DNA from: Thermococcus sp.
GTDB taxonomy: Archaea > Methanobacteriota_B > Thermococci > Thermococcales > Thermococcaceae
Direction: 5' to 3'
DNA length: 10,241 bases
Assembly (NCBI GenBank): GCA_021160985.1
Contig: JAGHBN010000127.1
Coordinates: 1 to 10,241 of the forward strand
Positions 5,793-10,241 of the stretch are shown piece after piece (the first letter of the stretch is position 1; the number at the start of each line of letters is the position of its first letter). The notes below the pieces were generated by a model, which had not been told where the DNA came from, ran no database searches, and was given only the letters and a program-made list of their open reading frames with translations. The translations under genes and the position numbers were made by a program.

Positions 5793-7601
5793 GTGTGTGG
5801 AATCATCGGATACATTGGAGAAAGACCGGCATGTGAGGTCATCGTTAAGGGTTTAAAAAGACTCGAATACAGGGGTTACGATTCTGCGGGGATCGTCACA
5901 GGGGATGAAGAGGCCCTCCACATCAGGAAGGGTGCAGGGAGAATAGACGAGCTCGTTGAGCGGCTCAAGCTCCTAGAGCTGCCCGGGAAAAGGGGCATCG
6001 GTCACACCCGCTGGGCGACTCACGGTGTCCCAAACGATATAAACGCACACCCACATACAGACTGCTCGGGTAAAGTCGCCCTTGTTCACAACGGTATAAT
6101 CGAGAACTACGCCGAGATAAGGGAGGAGCTGCTGGCAAAGGGCCACCGCTTTAAGAGCGATACCGATACCGAGGTCATAGCTCACCTGATAGAGGAGGAG
6201 CTCAAATCGAGCGAGAGTTTTGAAGAGGCCATGAGGAAAGCCCTTCTGAAGCTGAAGGGGTCTTTTGCGCTTGGCATCATTTATGCGGAAGAGCCGGACA
6301 GGCTGTACTTCGTGAGGAACGAAAGCCCCCTCGTCCTGGGCATTGGGGACGGAGAAAACTTCGCGGCAAGCGATGTCCCTGCCTTTCTTGAGTACACCAA
6401 CAGGGTCATCTTCCTTGACGACGGGGAGTACGCCGTTGTAGGAAAGGACTTTTACGTTATCAAAAAGCTTGCAACCGGAGAAGTGGTCGAAAAGCCGGTG
6501 GATGAGAGTGGGTGGACGCTGGAAATGGCCGAGAAGTCCGGCTATCCCCACTTCATGCTCAAGGAGATACACGAACAGCCGAGGGCGATAAGGGACGCTA
6601 TCCACGGCAACATCGACGCAGTGAAGAAGGCGGCGGGGGAGATAGCCCGCTATGAAAAGATATTCGTAGTCGCAATGGGTACCTCCTACCATGCCGGCCT
6701 TGTGGGCAAATACATCTTCCAGCGCCTGGCAAAGAGGATCCCAATCGTTGAAGAGGCCAGCGAGTTCCGCTACGAGTTCGAAGACCTGATAGACGAGGAC
6801 ACGCTGGTTATAGCAATCACACAAAGCGGGGAAACGGCCGACACCCTAGCGGCGATGAAGCTCGCCAAGAAGAAGGGGGCCAAAGTCCTCGCCATTGTCA
6901 ACGTGGTGGGGAGCATGGCGACAAGGATAGCAGACCTAACCCTTTACACCCACGCGGGGCCCGAGATAGGGGTGGCTGCAACGAAGACATACACAACACA
7001 GCTCACCGTCCTGACAATGCTGGCAATAGAACTCGCAAGGGTTCTTGGAACCACCAGCGAGGAGCGTCTGAAAGAGCTCGAAGAGGGGCTGAGGGAAGTT
7101 CCGGAACTGGTCGAAGAAGTCCTCAGACACGACGCAGCCCTGAGGGAGCTCGCTGAGAATCTGGTGAACAAGAGGGACTTCTTCTACATTGGAAGGGGTA
7201 TAAGCGTCCCCACAGCCATGGAAGGTGCCCTCAAGCTGAAGGAGATAAGCTACATCCATGCCGAAGGCCTAAGTGCCGGCGAACTGAAACACGGGCCACT
7301 GGCACTGCTTGAGGAAGGCGTCCCCGTTGTGGCGGTCGCACCCTCAGGGAAGACCTTAGACAAGCTTATAGGAAATATAGAGGAGGCGAAGGCCAGGGGA
7401 GCACTGACAATAGCCCTTGGAAGTTCCGAAGCACTTAAAAGGGTGGCCGACACGTTAATAGAGATGCCTCCTGTGGACGAACTCCTGAGTCCTATGCCAT
7501 ACATCGTCCCGCTCCAGCTGCTGGCGTATCATCTTGCCGTTTTGAGGGGCAACGACCCCGACAAACCCCGTAATTTAGCGAAGTCCGTTACCGTTGAGTA
7601 G
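5793..7601 (+). CDS. glmS: Glutamine--fructose-6-phosphate aminotransferase (isomerizing)
   Basis: GlmS converts fructose-6-phosphate and glutamine to glucosamine-6-phosphate and glutamate, the first step towards UDP-GlcNAc in the cytoplasm. The protein has 602 residues, normal for the family. The N-terminal glutaminase domain begins with the nucleophile Cys2 (MCGIIGYIG), exposed once Met is removed. It also shows RGYDSAG (27-33), TRWATHG (72-78), HNGIIENY (99-106) and SDTDTE (122-127). Two SIS sugar-isomerase domains follow: MGTSYHAG (295-302) with ITQSGETADT (342-351), then GRGISVPTAMEGALKLKEISYIHAEG-type sequence (467-492) and LKHGPLALLEE (498-508). The C-terminus DKPRNLAKSVTVE is characteristic. 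The GTG at 5793 is the start because Cys must be residue 2; GGTGG lies 5 nt before it. The GTG at 5784 would add three residues and bury the nucleophile. aglB follows 11 bp later, probably in one transcript. Confidence 0.97.
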   Translation: MCGIIGYIGERPACEVIVKGLKRLEYRGYDSAGIVTGDEEALHIRKGAGRIDELVERLKLLELPGKRGIGHTRWATHGVPNDINAHPHTDCSGKVALVHNGIIENYAEIREELLAKGHRFKSDTDTEVIAHLIEEELKSSESFEEAMRKALLKLKGSFALGIIYAEEPDRLYFVRNESPLVLGIGDGENFAASDVPAFLEYTNRVIFLDDGEYAVVGKDFYVIKKLATGEVVEKPVDESGWTLEMAEKSGYPHFMLKEIHEQPRAIRDAIHGNIDAVKKAAGEIARYEKIFVVAMGTSYHAGLVGKYIFQRLAKRIPIVEEASEFRYEFEDLIDEDTLVIAITQSGETADTLAAMKLAKKKGAKVLAIVNVVGSMATRIADLTLYTHAGPEIGVAATKTYTTQLTVLTMLAIELARVLGTTSEERLKELEEGLREVPELVEEVLRHDAALRELAENLVNKRDFFYIGRGISVPTAMEGALKLKEISYIHAEGLSAGELKHGPLALLEEGVPVVAVAPSGKTLDKLIGNIEEAKARGALTIALGSSEALKRVADTLIEMPPVDELLSPMPYIVPLQLLAYHLAVLRGNDPDKPRNLAKSVTVE

Positions 7602-7612
7602 AGGTGGTTCGA

Positions 7613-10241
7613 ATGGTGAGTACCGATTCAAAGAAGAAGAGGAAGAAAAAGGGGGGAGAAATCTCCCCCATGTCCGAGTATTACACAAAGTTCAAGACGT
7701 ACGGAATTCCCGTCCTAGTATTGCTGTTTGCATACCTCGGTTTTAAGCTTAGAAACATGACATCAACCTACAAGACCTTCTGGGACCCGGACACTTTCTT
7801 CCACTACGAGATGTACAAGATAGCGATTCATGAGTGGATTCCAAAATACTTTGCCTACGCTGACCCGCCTGCCGGCATAAAGCCCGGTGGATATCTCGGC
7901 CTCTACACGATGGAGGCCCTGTTCTACAAGATAGTCCACCCCTTTGGTTACGATGTCCTCGGAGCGTTCAAACTCTGGCCGCCGCTGATAGGTGCCCTCA
8001 CGATAATAGCGATATACCTCCTCGGGAGGAAGCTACATTCAAACTGGGCCGGCTTCTGGGCCGCGGCCTTCATCGCATTTTCAAGCGCAAACTACCTCAA
8101 GACCATGTCCGGAAACAACCGTGGTGAAGGCCCCTTCATGGCGTTCTTCCTGCTGGCAGTGTTCTTCCTAATGGCGTACCTCGACGAAAAGGACTTCAAC
8201 TGGAAAAAGATCGTATGGGGGGCTCTGTATCTGCTCTTCAGCATACTCTTTATGGCCGCTTGGAGCGGAAGCACATTCGGTGTTAGCATTCTGCTCGCCT
8301 TTGCCAGCGTCCATCCAGTAATCCTCTTCGTCTTTGGAAAAATCTATGAACTGAAGAAGTTTATCTACGAGTTCTACCCCCTCTACGGCCTGTCCCTGAT
8401 ACTCGGGCTTGCACTCGCCCCCAGCGGCTTTGTGAACATAAAATGGTTCTTGGTCTTTGCCATCGAGGCATTCCTGGCACTCTCAGTCCTCGCGGCGATA
8501 ATGCTCTACGGCGAGAGACTTAAGTTCAACTACTCCGACAAAAAGCACCGCTTTGCCGTCGTTGTCGTTATCGCCATCCTGAGCATTGCAGCCGCCTACC
8601 TCCACTTCGGCCACGATCTGCTCAAGTTTATGGGAGGTGCCTACCAGTCAAATCCGCTCTACCAGACGGTCGCAGAGCTGAGCAAGACCAGCTGGAGCAC
8701 GATAAAGGGTTCTTTCAGTGTCAGATCCAACGACGGACTCATGTTCCTCCTTTCCCTGCTCGGATTCGCCATAGTCTTCCTCCGTTTCCTCAGAAAGCTT
8801 CTCCACGACGACCTCACAGGCTACAAGGAGGTATTTCTCGTCACCTACTACATCGCATCCCTCTACCTTCTCCTCATGGCGGTCCGCTTCACCTTCCAGG
8901 CATCGGGTGCCGTGATGCTCCTGGCCGGAGTCGGCGTCGGTGAGCTGTTCCTCTTTGTCGAGAACATGAAAGAAAGCACCTCCACAAAGACGCTGTACGC
9001 CCTGCTATTGATCCTGCTCTTCATCCCCCTCCCGATAGCGAGCGGACAGTACCTCAACAAGTACGCCGGGAGCTACTCCAGAGCCAGCGGCTCCGTCCCC
9101 TCCGACTGGGTAAAGGCCCTCACATGGCTTAACACGAGCAGCCATCCCCTCGACAGCGCAACGAGCTGGTGGGACTACGGATACTGGATCGAGTCAAGCC
9201 TGCTGGGCCACAGGAGGAGTGCAACGGACGGTGGTCATGCCTACGACAGGAGGTACCTCGTGGCGGACTTCTTCTCACACTACGGAAACGACGCAGAGCA
9301 GGATTTCGAAGCATGGGAGCTCAACTACATGATCGTCTGGCAGGAGGACATAGGAAAGTTCAACGCCATAAGTTATCTCGGCGGTGCGATAACATACGGC
9401 GAGTACAAAAACGTCCCGATGTTCCAGGTGGTGCCCACAGACTCTATCAGGATGATGAACGAGAGCGGAAAGACAGCTGTCTACATCATCGCCGGCAATC
9501 AGGCATTCCAGCCCGAAATGACAGTAGACCTCACGAGCGGAAGGGTCTTCCAGGGCAGGGGAGATATCCCCTACGTCCTCTACATCTTCAACAACTACGG
9601 GCTCATAGCGTACAAGAAGATAGCCTTCAGCAACTTCGTCAGGCTCGCATTCCACATCCCGTACTCCATCGAGCCCTGGGACGCCCAGAAGCTCTTCGCA
9701 AACTTTAAACTCGCCCACGTTGACGGCGGCGTCTCAACCTACGAGTTCAGGCCCTTTGCAGTTTACAGGATGGATCAGTACCAGAACGGAAGCTGGGTTC
9801 CGTTCTACAGCACAATGGGAAAAGCGACCCTCCCTGTTGGAGAGCAGAAGCTAAGGCTCTGGATATCCGCCTTTGGAAGGGACGTGAAGGACGCCACGCT
9901 TATCTTTGAGGCATACAACGGAACCGAACTCATCAAGAGAGAGGTTCTCGCCGAAGGCATTAACATAAACCACCTCAACGAAACGCCCGTAGAGGTCAGC
10001 CTCTTTGTCCCAAATGCAACCAGCTACCGCTTCATCCTGGTTCAGGACGGCCCCGTTGGAGTGCTCAATGGCGCCCCCAGGGTCGATGGAAAGGTAGCCA
10101 ACCCGAGTTACATCCTCGACGAGGGGCAGAGCGGCCAGCTCGAACTCACGGCAGCGTTCAGGAAAGATTATGAGAACGTGCAGCTCGCACTCAGGGCGAG
10201 TATAGTCTACTACGTGGCCCCCAACGGCAACGACATATACA
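7613..10241 (+). CDS. aglB: Oligosaccharyltransferase AglB (STT3 family), 3' end cut by the window
   Basis: This GT-C membrane enzyme moves a preassembled glycan from a dolichyl carrier to Asn in N-x-S/T sequons on the outer face of the membrane. The frame is open for 876 codons to the edge. Relatives with this layout run to roughly 970 residues, so only the C-terminal end should be missing. A Lys-rich cytoplasmic start (KKKRKKK, 7-13) precedes the first helix. The outer-loop DxD motif is D58-P-D60 and a TVAE at 352-355 matches the TIxE/SVSE motif. Many helices extend to about residue 480. The outer domain carries the sequon-binding WWDYG (519-523) and the DK motif DIGKFNAI (D579, K582, I586), 60 residues apart as I recall for Pyrococcus AglB. 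Its own sequons include N507, N616, N725, N769, N789 and N801. ATG 7613 has GGTGG 5 nt upstream, overlapping the glmS stop region. A GC-rich hairpin lies at codons 14-19. Confidence 0.95.
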   Translation, partial: MVSTDSKKKRKKKGGEISPMSEYYTKFKTYGIPVLVLLFAYLGFKLRNMTSTYKTFWDPDTFFHYEMYKIAIHEWIPKYFAYADPPAGIKPGGYLGLYTMEALFYKIVHPFGYDVLGAFKLWPPLIGALTIIAIYLLGRKLHSNWAGFWAAAFIAFSSANYLKTMSGNNRGEGPFMAFFLLAVFFLMAYLDEKDFNWKKIVWGALYLLFSILFMAAWSGSTFGVSILLAFASVHPVILFVFGKIYELKKFIYEFYPLYGLSLILGLALAPSGFVNIKWFLVFAIEAFLALSVLAAIMLYGERLKFNYSDKKHRFAVVVVIAILSIAAAYLHFGHDLLKFMGGAYQSNPLYQTVAELSKTSWSTIKGSFSVRSNDGLMFLLSLLGFAIVFLRFLRKLLHDDLTGYKEVFLVTYYIASLYLLLMAVRFTFQASGAVMLLAGVGVGELFLFVENMKESTSTKTLYALLLILLFIPLPIASGQYLNKYAGSYSRASGSVPSDWVKALTWLNTSSHPLDSATSWWDYGYWIESSLLGHRRSATDGGHAYDRRYLVADFFSHYGNDAEQDFEAWELNYMIVWQEDIGKFNAISYLGGAITYGEYKNVPMFQVVPTDSIRMMNESGKTAVYIIAGNQAFQPEMTVDLTSGRVFQGRGDIPYVLYIFNNYGLIAYKKIAFSNFVRLAFHIPYSIEPWDAQKLFANFKLAHVDGGVSTYEFRPFAVYRMDQYQNGSWVPFYSTMGKATLPVGEQKLRLWISAFGRDVKDATLIFEAYNGTELIKREVLAEGININHLNETPVEVSLFVPNATSYRFILVQDGPVGVLNGAPRVDGKVANPSYILDEGQSGQLELTAAFRKDYENVQLALRASIVYYVAPNGNDIY
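7652..7669 (+). other. GC-rich hairpin inside the start of aglB
   Basis: GGGGGAG (7652-7658) pairs perfectly with CTCCCCC (7663-7669) around a four-base loop, AAAT. The stem falls between the start ATG at 7613 and a second in-frame ATG at 7670-7672. It could slow translation or be a chance result of Gly/Glu and Ser/Pro codons; no function is shown. Confidence 0.35.

Noticed and set aside
9452..9458. ATGATGA, a perfect C box of an archaeal C/D-box guide RNA
   Set aside because: No matching D box (CTGA) lies at the needed distance, and the site is inside the aglB coding sequence.
9169..9708. 179-codon plus-strand open frame inside aglB, and similar long frames on either strand elsewhere
   Set aside because: They are shadows of AglB, GlmS or the ATPase. 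The real frames carry conserved catalytic motifs, while these are Arg/Ser/His-rich with no family features.

Overview
The window looks like a chromosomal segment of a hyperthermophilic euryarchaeon, most likely Thermococcales (Thermococcus-like). Evidence: archaeal TATA boxes about 25 bp upstream of start codons, several probably leaderless genes, Shine-Dalgarno cores of the form GGTGG 4-5 nt from starts including GTG and TTG, an archaeal STT3/AglB oligosaccharyltransferase, and an archaeal AAA ATPase of the ATPase_2/DUF234 type. The species cannot be set from the sequence alone.

Left part (1 to about 3130), all genes on the minus strand. It reads as an accessory region. In transcription order it holds an ATPase with a C-terminal nuclease-like domain (3097-1715) and an unrecognised, highly charged helical protein whose start abuts the ATPase stop and whose frame is broken by one extra base near 1574-1577 (about 1702-328). 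Last comes the first 70 codons of a small VapB-antitoxin-like protein running off the left edge (210-1). The ATPase promoter carries a perfect 16-bp palindrome centred on the start codon. The unknown protein has three GVPxxxIK motifs, one of which crosses the frameshift.

Right part (3141 to end) reads as core metabolism and surface glycosylation. A membrane GT-C (PMT-like) glycosyltransferase on the minus strand diverges from a SAM-dependent methyltransferase with a THUMP-like tail on the plus strand. Both appear to use one two-way TATA element in a 59-bp gap. Next is glmS (glucosamine-6-phosphate synthase), followed 11 bp later by aglB (oligosaccharyltransferase), which is cut by the right edge after 876 codons.

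Functionally, GlmS makes glucosamine-6-phosphate, the entry to UDP-GlcNAc, which can feed the lipid-linked glycans that AglB transfers to Asn. The PMT-like enzyme may add a dolichyl-phosphate-linked sugar in the same outer-face pathway. No tRNA, rRNA, CRISPR array, insertion sequence or integrase was recognised. Every gap between genes is shorter than 120 bp.
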